The notes beneath the pieces were generated by a model. It saw only the letters and a program-made list of their open reading frames with translations, searched no databases and was not told where the DNA came from. Positions 9,313 to 18,425 of a DNA stretch of 64,000 bases are shown here, in pieces (within the stretch, counting starts at the first letter, position 1; every line of letters starts with the position of its first letter). The stretch is from Pedobacter ginsenosidimutans (GTDB lineage: Bacteria; Bacteroidota; Bacteroidia; Sphingobacteriales; Sphingobacteriaceae). The DNA lies in the NCBI RefSeq assembly GCF_001442625.1, contig NZ_LMZQ01000004.1, positions 186,001-250,000 on the forward strand, in the 5' to 3' direction. The translations under genes and the position numbers were made by a program.

Positions 9313-9361
9313 CCCTGACCTGTAGCGAAGCGGAAAGCTACGCAGTAAAATAAATTCAGGG
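9313..9361. repeat. Interspersed repeat, copy 1 of 2 (CCCTGA...TTCAGGG)
   Basis: Begins CCCTGACCTGTAGCGAAG and ends TTCAGGG, so the ends are inverted copies; an inner GTAGC/GCTAC pair can also fold. The same sequence, nearly base for base over 48 positions, occurs at 54391-54438 in another intergenic region. It looks like a REP-type element. Confidence 0.7.
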
Positions 9362-9403
9362 TGACGATCAATTTTGTCGTTAATTTTATTACTAAATTTC
9401 GGG

Positions 9404-10543
9404 ATGAAAAAATTTGGCTTTATTATCTTTCTGTTTTTAGCAATCAACACTTTCGCACAAGATTCTACTTATACCAGAAATGTAGTAAATACCCTTACTT
9501 CAAAACAATTTTGGGGCAGAGGTTATACCAAAGACGGGATGAAAAAGTCTGCCGATTACCTTGCCGTAGCGTATCAGAAAATTGGCCTGTTGCCAATGGG
9601 TCAATCTTATAAGCAGCCCTTTAATTTCCCTGTAAATACTTTCCCTGGAAAAATGATGGTAGCCATTAATGGTCAAAAACTCATTCCAGGTAAAGATTTC
9701 ATCGTAAACAATGAGAGCCCCAGCATTAAACAAAAGGCAGATTTAACCGAGGTAGATAGTCTTAATTACCAGGCTTCTCCATCATTAAAGATTTTATTAA
9801 AAGATAAATTGACCTGGTCTGTAGCCACAGAAGTTGGCGATATAACAACGATCCAGCTTAATAAAAGGAACTTTACCGCGATACCAAAAGAAGTTAATGT
9901 TGATATTAAAAACAAATTCATTCCGAACTTTGAGGCAGCTAACGTTTGCGGTTTAGTTAAGGGTACTAAATTTCCTGATTCCATTTTAATCATTACCGCG
10001 CATTACGATCATTTGGGTGGAATGGGTGCAGACACTTATTTCCCGGGCGCTAATGATAATGCTGCTGGTGTAGCTACGTTATTAAGTTTGGCCAAATATT
10101 ATGCCGCCAATCCCCAACCCTACTCCATTGGTTTTATCTGTTTTGCTGGTGAAGAAGCTGGGCTGTTGGGATCGAGGTTTTTTGTAGAAAACCCTTTAAT
10201 TCCTTTAAGCAGGATTAAATTCCTAATCAACTTAGATTTGGTTGGAACCGGTGAAGCAGGCATGACGGTAGTTAATGCATCCGTTTATCCTAAAGCATTT
10301 GCGCTGCTAAACGCAATCAACAACCAAAATCATTATATCTCGAAAATAAACTCCAGAGGTAAAGCAGCCAACAGCGATCACTATTTCTTTACCGAAAAAG
10401 GTGTTCCGGCATTCTTCATTTATACCCAGGGTGGTCCATCTGCCTACCACGATATATTCGATAAACCTGAAACATTGCCGCTTACCGAGTACAAGGATCT
10501 GTTTAAACTGATCGTTGGATTTAACCAGAAACTGATGGAATAA
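9404..10543 (+). CDS. M28-family zinc metallopeptidase, secreted
   Basis: 379 residues from ATG 9404, which opens a proper signal peptide (MKKFGFIIFLFLAINTFAQ); an upstream in-frame start adds ten residues that spoil it. The M28 zinc set is present in order: HYDHLGG, PGANDNAAGV (bridging Asp), GEEAGLLGS (Glu base and ligand), NLDLVGTG (Asp) and SDHYFF (His). The family releases amino acids from peptide N-termini. The protein is periplasmic or exported. It stands alone, 213 bases after the iron operon and behind a repeat element, so it probably has its own promoter. Confidence 0.92.
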   Translation: MKKFGFIIFLFLAINTFAQDSTYTRNVVNTLTSKQFWGRGYTKDGMKKSADYLAVAYQKIGLLPMGQSYKQPFNFPVNTFPGKMMVAINGQKLIPGKDFIVNNESPSIKQKADLTEVDSLNYQASPSLKILLKDKLTWSVATEVGDITTIQLNKRNFTAIPKEVNVDIKNKFIPNFEAANVCGLVKGTKFPDSILIITAHYDHLGGMGADTYFPGANDNAAGVATLLSLAKYYAANPQPYSIGFICFAGEEAGLLGSRFFVENPLIPLSRIKFLINLDLVGTGEAGMTVVNASVYPKAFALLNAINNQNHYISKINSRGKAANSDHYFFTEKGVPAFFIYTQGGPSAYHDIFDKPETLPLTEYKDLFKLIVGFNQKLME

Positions 10544-10691
10544 CTTCATTTTATGACGAAACCCTTAAATCACGATACAAACCATTAATACCCAATTTCT
10601 CCGGTTGGGATAATATAATAAGCCATTGGGATAATTAAATATAGCAGCCAAATGTGTATGCTCATCTTTGAATCAACGAAAACGATTCATT

Positions 10692-11768
10692 ATGAAAATT
10701 ATACAAAAACTCAGCTTAGCATTATTATTGTTAATCGCAGTTGCGGTTAAATCGAATGCCCAGAACCAAATCGAAATTGTTATAGTAGGCTCTGCCCACG
10801 ACAATTCTAAATCGACACAAAACTTTCAGGCGATAATTGATAAACTTAAAAACTTTAAACCTGATATGGTTTTTGGCGAATACCTTCCCCAGAGCGATTA
10901 CGCTAAACTGGAAGAAAACAACTGGGCAAAAAAATCATTTAGAAAAGGACATGATTATTTAGAAAAATTAAATCCGGCATCTCCCAAAAATATTGATACA
11001 CAAATTAAAAATGACCAGAAAGCACTCGCTAAATTTGCCTACTACCATAAAACCAGAATGAATTTAGCGGTTAATTATGCTAAAAACTGGGACAGGGGCA
11101 ATGCCGATTATCAAATCTTTGTACTCGAAAATTACATGAAACAAAGCTTCGGCAAAGAAGAGCAGGTTGAATATGCAAAAATGTTCGGAAATACCGATTC
11201 ATTAAAGAAAAAAGGTTTCTGCAGACCTGGAAGTGAGTATAGCAAAATCTATTTCCCTCTTATTTACCAGTTAAAACAAGATCGGATCTACAACATGGAT
11301 TGCCAAACTTATGATAAACCATGGAGTGAAGCCTGGGGCAAAACAGATTCTTTATACAAAATTTTAATCAACAAAGCGAAGGCCGATAGCACCTCGCAGG
11401 AAGCTGCTACCGTTAAAGCCATAGAAAAATATTGGGCTTACAATGAAGAGGAAGCAAAGGTTTTCAATGCCGATCCTTATGCCGGCATGAACACCATAAA
11501 ATATGGTGTTTTAGATGAAGCCTGGAACTTTTATGGTGGCCGTCATTTTTATGGTTATGCAGGTTTCCCTACCGAAACGGTGAAAGAGATGATTGTGCAA
11601 TGGACTTTCAGAAACGAAGGCATGTGCAAAAACATCATCGATCAGGCAAAGGCAAAAAAAGCAAAAAGGGTTGTAGTAGGTGTTGGTGCCTCGCATCGCA
11701 AATGGATGGAAGAAATTTTAGCCAAAAACCCAGAAGTTAAAATCATCAATTATAACGATTTGCACTAA
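10692..11768 (+). CDS. DUF5694-like protein of the TraB/EreA/ChaN-type superfamily
   Basis: 358 residues from ATG 10692 with a signal peptide ending SNAQ. Two GxxH motifs (GSAH near the mature N-terminus, GASH near the C-terminus) and a GEYLP Glu motif are the marks of the TIKI/TraB/EreA/ChaN fold, a metal-dependent hydrolase-like group. The spacing fits DUF5694 proteins. The protein is exported; substrate unknown. A strong hairpin terminator follows. A CATCTTTG sequence just upstream may be part of its promoter. Confidence 0.75.
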   Translation: MKIIQKLSLALLLLIAVAVKSNAQNQIEIVIVGSAHDNSKSTQNFQAIIDKLKNFKPDMVFGEYLPQSDYAKLEENNWAKKSFRKGHDYLEKLNPASPKNIDTQIKNDQKALAKFAYYHKTRMNLAVNYAKNWDRGNADYQIFVLENYMKQSFGKEEQVEYAKMFGNTDSLKKKGFCRPGSEYSKIYFPLIYQLKQDRIYNMDCQTYDKPWSEAWGKTDSLYKILINKAKADSTSQEAATVKAIEKYWAYNEEEAKVFNADPYAGMNTIKYGVLDEAWNFYGGRHFYGYAGFPTETVKEMIVQWTFRNEGMCKNIIDQAKAKKAKRVVVGVGASHRKWMEEILAKNPEVKIINYNDLH

Positions 11769-11789
11769 ACTAATAATATACGCTTTCTC

Positions 11790-11823
11790 AGCCCCATTGC
11801 ATTAGCCTGGGGCTTTTTCTTTT
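11790..11823 (+). terminator. Intrinsic terminator after the DUF5694 gene
   Basis: AGCCCCA (11790-11796) pairs with TGGGGCT (11808-11814), followed by TTTTCTTTTT. It lies 21 bases after the stop codon. Confidence 0.85.
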
Positions 11824-12034
11824 TAGCGTTATGTAATTTTTTCGTTTAGTATTTGCAAGAACACCTTAAGGCAATTACTTTTACCTAAAAGATTAGTTGT
11901 TTTAATTAAGTGCAACGTTTTGTCAACCAGCACGTCTATTAGATTTTTAGTCCGTCACATTTTTTATATCGTTCATCACATTTATCTGTACTATAAAAGC
12001 ATAGCGCCTAATTTTAGCTTGTTATTTAATATAT

Positions 12035-14809
12035 ATGAAGAAACTTTTACTTTCAATCGTCCTTACCTTAGCTATTTTTAATTTATTTGCACAAAAAAAC
12101 GGAAGCATTACCGGAATTTTAGCCGATAGCGCCAATCACAAGACCACTTTAAATTACTCAACAATTTCGGTATATAAAGTTGGAGATAGTATATTGAGCA
12201 CTTATAAATTATCGGATGATAAAGGCGTTTTTAAAATCAATGGCTTAACCATAGGCATAAAATACCGTTTAGTGGTAACCGCATGGCAATATGGAACTTA
12301 CCGAAAAGAGGTTGAACTAACTGCAGCCAATTCCGCATTAAATTTGGGCACCCTCTATCTTTCCGTTAAAGCAAATGACCTAAGCGAAGTGGTAATTTCG
12401 GGAGAAAGGCCACCCGTAATCGTACGTAAAGATACCATAGAATTTAATGCAGAATCCTTTAAAACCCTGCCATCAGCGGTGGTAGAAGATCTGTTAAAAA
12501 AGCTTCCAGGCGTTGCTATTGCAGCCGATGGCTCTATACAGGTTAACGGAAAAACAGTTAGTAAAATTTTAGTAGACGGAAAAGAGTTTTTTGGTGGCGA
12601 CCAGCAGATTGCGACTAAAAACCTTCCCGCCAACATTATTGATAAAGTGCAGGTGGTTGATGATAAGCAGGCCAAAAGACGTGATCCGGATTTAACGGCA
12701 GCAGAAATCCCGCAGATTATCAATTTAAAGTTGAAAAAAGCCATTAAAAAAGGAGCTTTCGGTAAATTATATGCTGGCGCAGGCTTAAAAGACCTGTATC
12801 AGGCCGGTGGATTAATGAACTTCTTTAGAGATACCACACAGGTAAGTATATTGGCTTATGGCAACAACATCAATCAACCAGGCTTTAACCCTAATGATGT
12901 GCAACGGATAGGTGGCTTTAGCAGAAGTGGCGTAAACTCTATGATGATGACCTCTGGAGGTTATTTCGAGTTTAACGGCATTAATTTCGGCGGCAGTTAT
13001 AATGGTGTTCAAACCTCTTCGGGTGGTGGTTTTAACTTTAACACCTTAACTAAAAAGGGGATCAAAATTAATACGCAATATTTCTTTGGCCGATCGGATA
13101 ATCTTCTGGAGAAACTCACCAATACCAACCAAACATTAGGTACCGACAGGTTGATTACCAATGCCAGCGAAAACACCAATGCACTGATATTGAAACATAA
13201 TATAGGTGGAAAATTAGACTGGCAAATCGATTCTTTAACACAACTAACCATAGAACCGGCAATTGTACTAAGTTCTAACAATTCGGTAAGCAAGGTCTCT
13301 TCTCGTAACAACAATGCGAATAGTCAGCTCATTAATGCCCTCGATAATCTGAATGACCTGAATACTTCAAACAACAAATATCAGTTAAGGGCAGATTTTA
13401 GTAAGGATTTTAAAAAGGCTGGAAGAGCTTTCAATATAGGAGCCGATATTTCTGCGACCCCAAATCCCGTTATCAATTACAACAGAAGCACCAGTGTTTT
13501 TTACCTCACCCCATCCACTTCAGAGATCGATCAGTTGAGAAATAATACCATCGATAACTTCAGGTCTTACCTCTATAGTAACTATACCGAACCAATTAGC
13601 AAAAAACTGAATTTTAAAGCAGATGTAAGCGGAAATATCATCAATAACGAAAATGCGCTAAGCACTTTTTATCGCAATCCAGCTAACCAGCTGTACGATA
13701 TTGCCATTCCCAATTTATCGCAAACCGTTAAACAGGCCGGTTTTAAAACCAATACGAACATCAGCCTTGGTTATAAAGTAACTAAAGATCTTTATCTTCA
13801 ACCGGGATTGGTACACAACTATATTTCGTTAAACAACCGCTTTACCAATACTGTAGATATTAATCAGCGTTATAATTTTATATGGCCAACCTTTCAATTA
13901 AAATATAAAATATTCCGCTTTAACTATTCGGCCCGTTTTACAGAGCCCAATGTAAGTTATCTTCAACCAGTGGCCGACAATACCAATGCATTTTACATTA
14001 GAAATGGAAACCCAAATCTACTGCCCGCCCGTATGCAGGGTTTAAGCATGAATATGTACAAATATGATCCTAAAAGCCTGATCAATTACAATTTATACGG
14101 TTATGGTAATTTCACAAAAAACGGCATTGTTAACGCTATCACCATAAATAACGGAGTTCAAACGATTAATCCCGTTAACAAAAATGGTATCTATAATTTT
14201 AGTGGAGGGGCCAATATTTCGAAAGATTTCAAAAAAGATAAAACAAGTTTAAAAGTAGGCTTAGGCTTCTGGGCCAATTTTGATCATAGTCCGGTTATTG
14301 TGAACAACATTGAGAGCGATGCAAATGTGTTTTATGTAGGCCCTAATGGAAGTATAAGGTTAAACCTGAATGATAAGGTAGAAATTAACCAGTCGTATTC
14401 GGTAAACCTGAATCGCAGTAGGTATGATGATAGCTATTACACCAACATTAGCTACAATACCCACCAAAGCACATCCGAACTGATTATCCGTTATCCCAAA
14501 AAACTGGTTTTCGAAACCAGCTATTCTTTAACCATCAATGATCAAAAAATCGCCGGATATAACAATAACATCAAATTCTGGAATGCCGCTCTTACTTACC
14601 TATTCATGAAAAACGACAGGGCGCAGTTAAAATTCTCGGTGAATGATATTTTGCAGAGCAATGTACGCAGGAACATCCAGATTACGGGCAACAGTGTTAT
14701 CGATACGCAGAGTAATAACCTGGGTAGATATGGCATGCTTACCCTTACTTATAATATCCAAAACTTTGGCCAAAAAGTTGGCGGCAGACAGACGTTTTTT
14801 AATTTTTAA
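12035..14809 (+). CDS. Outer-membrane beta-barrel protein with regulatory-like and plug-like domains
   Basis: 924 residues: signal peptide (FNLFAQ), carboxypeptidase-regulatory-like domain (about 24-115), a plug-like domain (VVEDLLKKLPGVAIAADGSIQVNGK, KILVDGKEFFGGD) and a long beta-barrel rich in Asn ending GGRQTFFNF. The KLPGV-DGxIxVNGK pattern is typical of TonB-receptor relatives carrying an OMP_b-brl_3-type barrel. These are not SusC proteins and have no SusD partner; none is present here. Function is unknown, perhaps transport or secretion across the outer membrane. It is transcribed alone, with a 266-base upstream region. Confidence 0.88.
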   Translation: MKKLLLSIVLTLAIFNLFAQKNGSITGILADSANHKTTLNYSTISVYKVGDSILSTYKLSDDKGVFKINGLTIGIKYRLVVTAWQYGTYRKEVELTAANSALNLGTLYLSVKANDLSEVVISGERPPVIVRKDTIEFNAESFKTLPSAVVEDLLKKLPGVAIAADGSIQVNGKTVSKILVDGKEFFGGDQQIATKNLPANIIDKVQVVDDKQAKRRDPDLTAAEIPQIINLKLKKAIKKGAFGKLYAGAGLKDLYQAGGLMNFFRDTTQVSILAYGNNINQPGFNPNDVQRIGGFSRSGVNSMMMTSGGYFEFNGINFGGSYNGVQTSSGGGFNFNTLTKKGIKINTQYFFGRSDNLLEKLTNTNQTLGTDRLITNASENTNALILKHNIGGKLDWQIDSLTQLTIEPAIVLSSNNSVSKVSSRNNNANSQLINALDNLNDLNTSNNKYQLRADFSKDFKKAGRAFNIGADISATPNPVINYNRSTSVFYLTPSTSEIDQLRNNTIDNFRSYLYSNYTEPISKKLNFKADVSGNIINNENALSTFYRNPANQLYDIAIPNLSQTVKQAGFKTNTNISLGYKVTKDLYLQPGLVHNYISLNNRFTNTVDINQRYNFIWPTFQLKYKIFRFNYSARFTEPNVSYLQPVADNTNAFYIRNGNPNLLPARMQGLSMNMYKYDPKSLINYNLYGYGNFTKNGIVNAITINNGVQTINPVNKNGIYNFSGGANISKDFKKDKTSLKVGLGFWANFDHSPVIVNNIESDANVFYVGPNGSIRLNLNDKVEINQSYSVNLNRSRYDDSYYTNISYNTHQSTSELIIRYPKKLVFETSYSLTINDQKIAGYNNNIKFWNAALTYLFMKNDRAQLKFSVNDILQSNVRRNIQITGNSVIDTQSNNLGRYGMLTLTYNIQNFGQKVGGRQTFFNF

Positions 14810-14810
14810 T

Positions 14811-14896
14811 CCCGTGGTCTGTGTCTCCACAGACCACTATGAAGGGTTTGAAACCAAGAGTTTTTACAGTGCTCCGTGGAGACACAGACCATGGAA
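14811..14896. repeat. Inverted repeat downstream of the beta-barrel gene
   Basis: TGGTCTGTGTCTCCAC (14815-14830) is matched exactly in reverse by 14876-14891, with a central spacer of 45 bases. It lies between two convergent genes and may act as a bidirectional terminator or be a REP-like element. Confidence 0.7.
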
Positions 14897-14938
14897 GTAG
14901 ATTTCTCTACTACGTTTCACTCCTGAAATGACGATTTA

Positions 14939-15946
14939 TTATTGCAAAAACATCTCCGCAAGCAATCCGTACGATTTTATCCGGTCTTCAAAATGCTCGG
15001 TAATGGTAACGGCCATCAGTTCATCAACATCATAATCGGCAGCCAATTTGGTAAGCCGCTCTTTAATTACAGCTGGCGTGCCATAAATCATTCGTGGTTT
15101 ATTGGCATTAATCCGTTCCTGCTCTGCAGCGTTATAACTGATATCTTTAATATCGTTCCAACCTACAGCAGTTAAGCCTCCGCCCTTCTCTAGCTGGAGA
15201 AAACGGTAAGCCATTAAAGCCTCCTGTTGTTTTACCTTTTCTTCATCTTCTGAGCAGAAAACAAAAAGCGCCACGTTTTCAACTGGTTTTGCTAAATCAA
15301 CCGAAGGTTTAAAATGTTCCCTGTAGTATTGAACAGCCTGTGGTCCTCCATGCGGATTAATAAAATGTGCAAAAGAAAAGCCCATTCCAAAGTGGGCCGA
15401 AAACAAGGCACTTTGCCCGCTGCTGCTCAAAAGCCATTGTTGCGGAACGGTTTCAGCAATGGGAATGGCTTTTATTTTTGCCTGGATACCGCCATCTGAG
15501 GTATCGTGTAAGTAATGCTGCAGCTCACGCAGTTGTTCTACAAAATCCTGCTCGCTCCAATTGTTTGAGGGGTTAAGCATCGAAGCCGTAATCCGGTCGG
15601 TACCTGGTGCACGGCCCATTCCCAGGTCGATCCGGTTAGGGTGCATCACTTCCAGCAAACGAAAACTTTCTGCAACCTTTAACGCGCTATGGTTAGGCAA
15701 CATAATACCGCCAGAACCTATCCTTAAAGTTTGGGTATGATTGGCCAGATGGGCAATTAAGATTTCGGGCGTTGAACCTGCTAAACTGGTTGTATTGTGA
15801 TGTTCTGAAACCCAGAAACGGTGATATCCCAATCTTTCGGTTTCTTGTGCAAGTATAGTGGTTTCTTCAATGGCATGGCGGGCGGTAACACCCTTGCGCA
15901 CCGGCGATTGATCTAACACACTAAGTTTGATTTTTGTATTGCTCAT
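14939..15946 (-). CDS. LLM-class flavin-dependent oxidoreductase (luciferase-like)
   Basis: 335 residues from the ATG at 15944-15946; the in-frame start 33 bases upstream adds an atypical tail. The sequence begins KLSVLDQSPVRKG, and has RFWVSEHHNT, RIGSGGIMLPNHS and DLGMGRAPGTD, all typical of the MsnO8-like branch of bacterial luciferase-like TIM-barrel enzymes that use FMNH2 or F420. Cytoplasmic. Substrate unknown. It is next to a methyltransferase on the same strand, 70 bases away, but the two appear to have separate promoters. Confidence 0.9.
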   Translation of the reverse strand: MSNTKIKLSVLDQSPVRKGVTARHAIEETTILAQETERLGYHRFWVSEHHNTTSLAGSTPEILIAHLANHTQTLRIGSGGIMLPNHSALKVAESFRLLEVMHPNRIDLGMGRAPGTDRITASMLNPSNNWSEQDFVEQLRELQHYLHDTSDGGIQAKIKAIPIAETVPQQWLLSSSGQSALFSAHFGMGFSFAHFINPHGGPQAVQYYREHFKPSVDLAKPVENVALFVFCSEDEEKVKQQEALMAYRFLQLEKGGGLTAVGWNDIKDISYNAAEQERINANKPRMIYGTPAVIKERLTKLAADYDVDELMAVTITEHFEDRIKSYGLLAEMFLQ

Positions 15947-16016
15947 ATTCGTATCTAACAAATTTATGAGCCCGCTCATTTAAAATAGGCGTGCGAAAAG
16001 CTTTATGACTTTTAGA

Positions 16017-16703
16017 TTATTGCGCCAAAGTCAATTTGACCAAATACTGATCTTCGCCATCATCAAAAATCAATTCAGCATCCCATCCTGTTTCATTGGC
16101 CATACGCTTAATGGTTTCTTCATCTATATAAATCCAGTTAAACCAATTGCCTTTTTCGCCTTTATATTCATACTGATAAGATACCTCGCCATAATATTGG
16201 TTTTGTGGTTTAGGCATATCTTCATATAAATAAGCAATATCAGAAGAATCGAAAATCACCTGCCCATTGGGATTGATGAGGTCTTTTAGCTTGATCAGGA
16301 AATCCTTAAAACCGGGCAAAGTTCCGGTTAAACCGATACCGTTCATGAGCATGATAATGGTATCGAATTTCTCCTGATAGGTAAAAACATCCTGTATGAA
16401 TGCTTTTTTTACCCCACGCGCTTTCATAATATCCACAGCTGCTTCCGAAATATCAATAGCAGTTACATCGATATTAAAAGCCTGTAAAAGTAAAGCATGA
16501 CTGCCTACACCGGCACCAATATCCAATACCTTTCCATTGCACATGTGTAACGCCTGAAGTTCTAGAACGGGCATATCTTCATCATCACGAAAGAAGAATT
16601 CTAAAGGCATTTCTTCCGGCTCTCCATACGAATTGTGCAACCAAAGCGTATCAGCCTCGCCTGTTCTATAAATATCGGTTAACGCTTTACCAAAAACATC
16701 CAT
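16017..16703 (-). CDS. Class I SAM-dependent methyltransferase
   Basis: 228 residues from ATG 16701-16703. Motif I VLDIGAGVGSHALLL, an acidic residue after the second strand (VTAIDIS) and FDTIIMLMNGIG mark a Rossmann-fold methyltransferase. A longer reading with 18 extra residues exists, but it translates a perfect promoter -7 box (TATCTTTG) five bases before this ATG, so the shorter start is preferred. Substrate unknown. Confidence 0.88.
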   Translation of the reverse strand: MDVFGKALTDIYRTGEADTLWLHNSYGEPEEMPLEFFFRDDEDMPVLELQALHMCNGKVLDIGAGVGSHALLLQAFNIDVTAIDISEAAVDIMKARGVKKAFIQDVFTYQEKFDTIIMLMNGIGLTGTLPGFKDFLIKLKDLINPNGQVIFDSSDIAYLYEDMPKPQNQYYGEVSYQYEYKGEKGNWFNWIYIDEETIKRMANETGWDAELIFDDGEDQYLVKLTLAQ

Positions 16704-16708
16704 GCGGG

Positions 16709-16716
16709 CAAAGATA
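16709..16716 (-). promoter_or_regulatory. -7 promoter element of the methyltransferase gene (near-leaderless)
   Basis: On the minus strand this reads TATCTTTG, an exact TAnnTTTG box, followed by five bases and then ATG. The transcript would start at or next to the start codon. No clear -33 TTTG was found. Confidence 0.6.
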
Positions 16717-16821
16717 GGAAAAATGGAAGATGGATGAGGTGAGATGTGTGATGTCATGCGAAGGCACGACGCATCTGTAACTAATGAACAGACTTTTTAT
16801 TAATTGATTTCATAAGAAAGT

Positions 16822-16917
16822 CGTCATCGCGAGGCTACGAAGCAATCTTAAAGCACAAGCTAATAGCGATCGTTGTAAGATTGCTTCGTCGGCTGAAAAA
16901 GCCTTCTCGCAATGACG
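16822..16917. repeat. REP-like inverted repeat (GTCATTGCGAG / GAAGCAATCT type)
   Basis: The left arm reads CGTCATCGCGAGGC then CGAAGCAATCTTA; the right arm is its reverse, TAAGATTGCTTCG ... TCGCAATGACG. The same arms occur at 51721-51822 and a half element at 19361-19402. It lies between a methyltransferase promoter and the end of the MBL gene. Confidence 0.8.
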
Positions 16918-16964
16918 ATCTTATAAAGGTCTGGATTAAAAATCCAGAACAGCACATCAAATTA

Positions 16965-18362
16965 TTAAATCTCAAATACCTGATGATATTCGGGGATAGC
17001 CACATGCTTAAAGCCTGCATCTTTCAATTTGCCGGCGAAATGTTGCTGCACTTCGTATTCTCCATGTACTAAAAACAGCTGTTTTACTTTAGCCGGATCC
17101 TGACCTGATAAAAATTGCAGTAAATCTTCATAATCGCCATGTGCACTCATCGATTTTATCGATCGTACTTCAGCCTTAACCTCATACTCATCGCGGAAAA
17201 TTTCTACTACCTTTTGTCCGGCAATTAACCTACCGCCAAGCGATTTAGGCTCGCAATATCCTACCATCAAAATGGTATTTTTCTGATTGCTGATATTATT
17301 CCTGATGTGGTGTTTTACTCGACCAGCCTCAGCCATTCCTGATGCCGAAATAATTACGCATGGCCTGGGATTGGCATTTAAAGCTTTCGATTCTTCTACA
17401 CTTTCGATAAAACGCAAGCCTTTAAAACCAAATATATCATGATCTACCTTTAAAGTTTCTTTAACCCCATTATTGTATACTTCAGGATGGTTTTTAAGGA
17501 TTTCAGTGGCTTTTGAGGATAAAGGACTATCTACATAATAGGGTACATCAGGCAATTTACCTTTTAACTCCAGCCCATTTAAAGCGTAGAGCAGCTCCTG
17601 AGTACGGCCAACGGCAAAGGCTGGGATAATAACTTTCCCCTTTTTAATTTTACAGGTATTGTTAATAATCTCTAAGAGCATGTTTTCGATTGGATCCAGA
17701 TCTTTATGTAACGAATCACCGTAGGTTGATTCCATTAAGATATAATCGGCCTGATCAAACTGCTGCGGACTTTTTAAAAGCAGGTCGCCATAACGACCAA
17801 CATCTCCAGAAAAGGTAATCCGGGTAGGTTTTCCGTCTTCTGTAATGGTAAGGTGAACAGCAGCACTGCCTAAAATGTGGCCTGCATCAGTAAACCTTAA
17901 CCGAATTCCGGTTTCAATTTCGAAATCTTCTTCATACTCTACAATCTTCATCAGACTAAGCGTTTTGGTAACGTCTTCATCGGTGTAAAGTGGTTCTTCC
18001 ATTTCTTCGCCTTCGCGCAGATGGCGGTTAGAAAATTCTGCATCCTGCATCTGGATTTTGGCAGAATCCATCATTAAAATGCGGGCCAGATCCATTGTTG
18101 CTGAAGTACAGAAAATCTTACCTTCAAATCCTTCTGCAACCAATTTAGGCAATAAGCCACAATGATCTATATGTGCATGTGATAAAACCAGGTAGGTAAC
18201 CTTTTTGGCATCAAAGCCGAAAAAATCGTTTAATTTATCGGTAACACGGCCCATGCCCTGGAATAAGCCGCAATCTAATAAAATCTGGGTGCCATTTTTT
18301 AAGGTAATAAGGTGCTTACTCCCCGTAACAGTACGGGCGGCACCATGAAAAGCAATGTTCAT
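16965..18362 (-). CDS. MBL-fold hydrolase with beta-CASP and RNA-specificity domains
   Basis: 465 residues. The metallo-beta-lactamase zinc motif SHAHIDHCG is at about residues 60-68, followed by TDAGHILGSA, FSGDVGRYGD, the beta-CASP insert (IIPAFAVGRTQELLYAL) and the C-terminal MSAHGDYEDLL His motif. This is the layout of CPSF73/Ysh1-like nucleases and of the bacterial enzymes annotated as MBL-fold RNA-specificity proteins. It would cut or trim RNA in the cytoplasm. The YtxH-like gene lies upstream on the same strand, with a hairpin in between. Confidence 0.9.
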   Translation of the reverse strand: MNIAFHGAARTVTGSKHLITLKNGTQILLDCGLFQGMGRVTDKLNDFFGFDAKKVTYLVLSHAHIDHCGLLPKLVAEGFEGKIFCTSATMDLARILMMDSAKIQMQDAEFSNRHLREGEEMEEPLYTDEDVTKTLSLMKIVEYEEDFEIETGIRLRFTDAGHILGSAAVHLTITEDGKPTRITFSGDVGRYGDLLLKSPQQFDQADYILMESTYGDSLHKDLDPIENMLLEIINNTCKIKKGKVIIPAFAVGRTQELLYALNGLELKGKLPDVPYYVDSPLSSKATEILKNHPEVYNNGVKETLKVDHDIFGFKGLRFIESVEESKALNANPRPCVIISASGMAEAGRVKHHIRNNISNQKNTILMVGYCEPKSLGGRLIAGQKVVEIFRDEYEVKAEVRSIKSMSAHGDYEDLLQFLSGQDPAKVKQLFLVHGEYEVQQHFAGKLKDAGFKHVAIPEYHQVFEI

Positions 18363-18390
18363 TGAGATGGTGGTTAGAAAATATATAGAA

Positions 18391-18414
18391 TAAAAATGCC
18401 GGATATTTCCGGCA
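18391..18414 (-). terminator. Terminator after the YtxH-like gene
   Basis: TGCCGGA (18397-18403) pairs with TCCGGCA (18408-18414). On the minus strand the hairpin is followed by TTTTTA, so it ends the short YtxH transcript before the MBL gene. Confidence 0.75.
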
Positions 18415-18425
18415 CTTCCAATTCT

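Noticed and set aside
12355..12744. 129-codon frame antisense to the outer-membrane barrel gene
   Set aside because: It overlaps the conserved plug-like domain; no signal, no start context.
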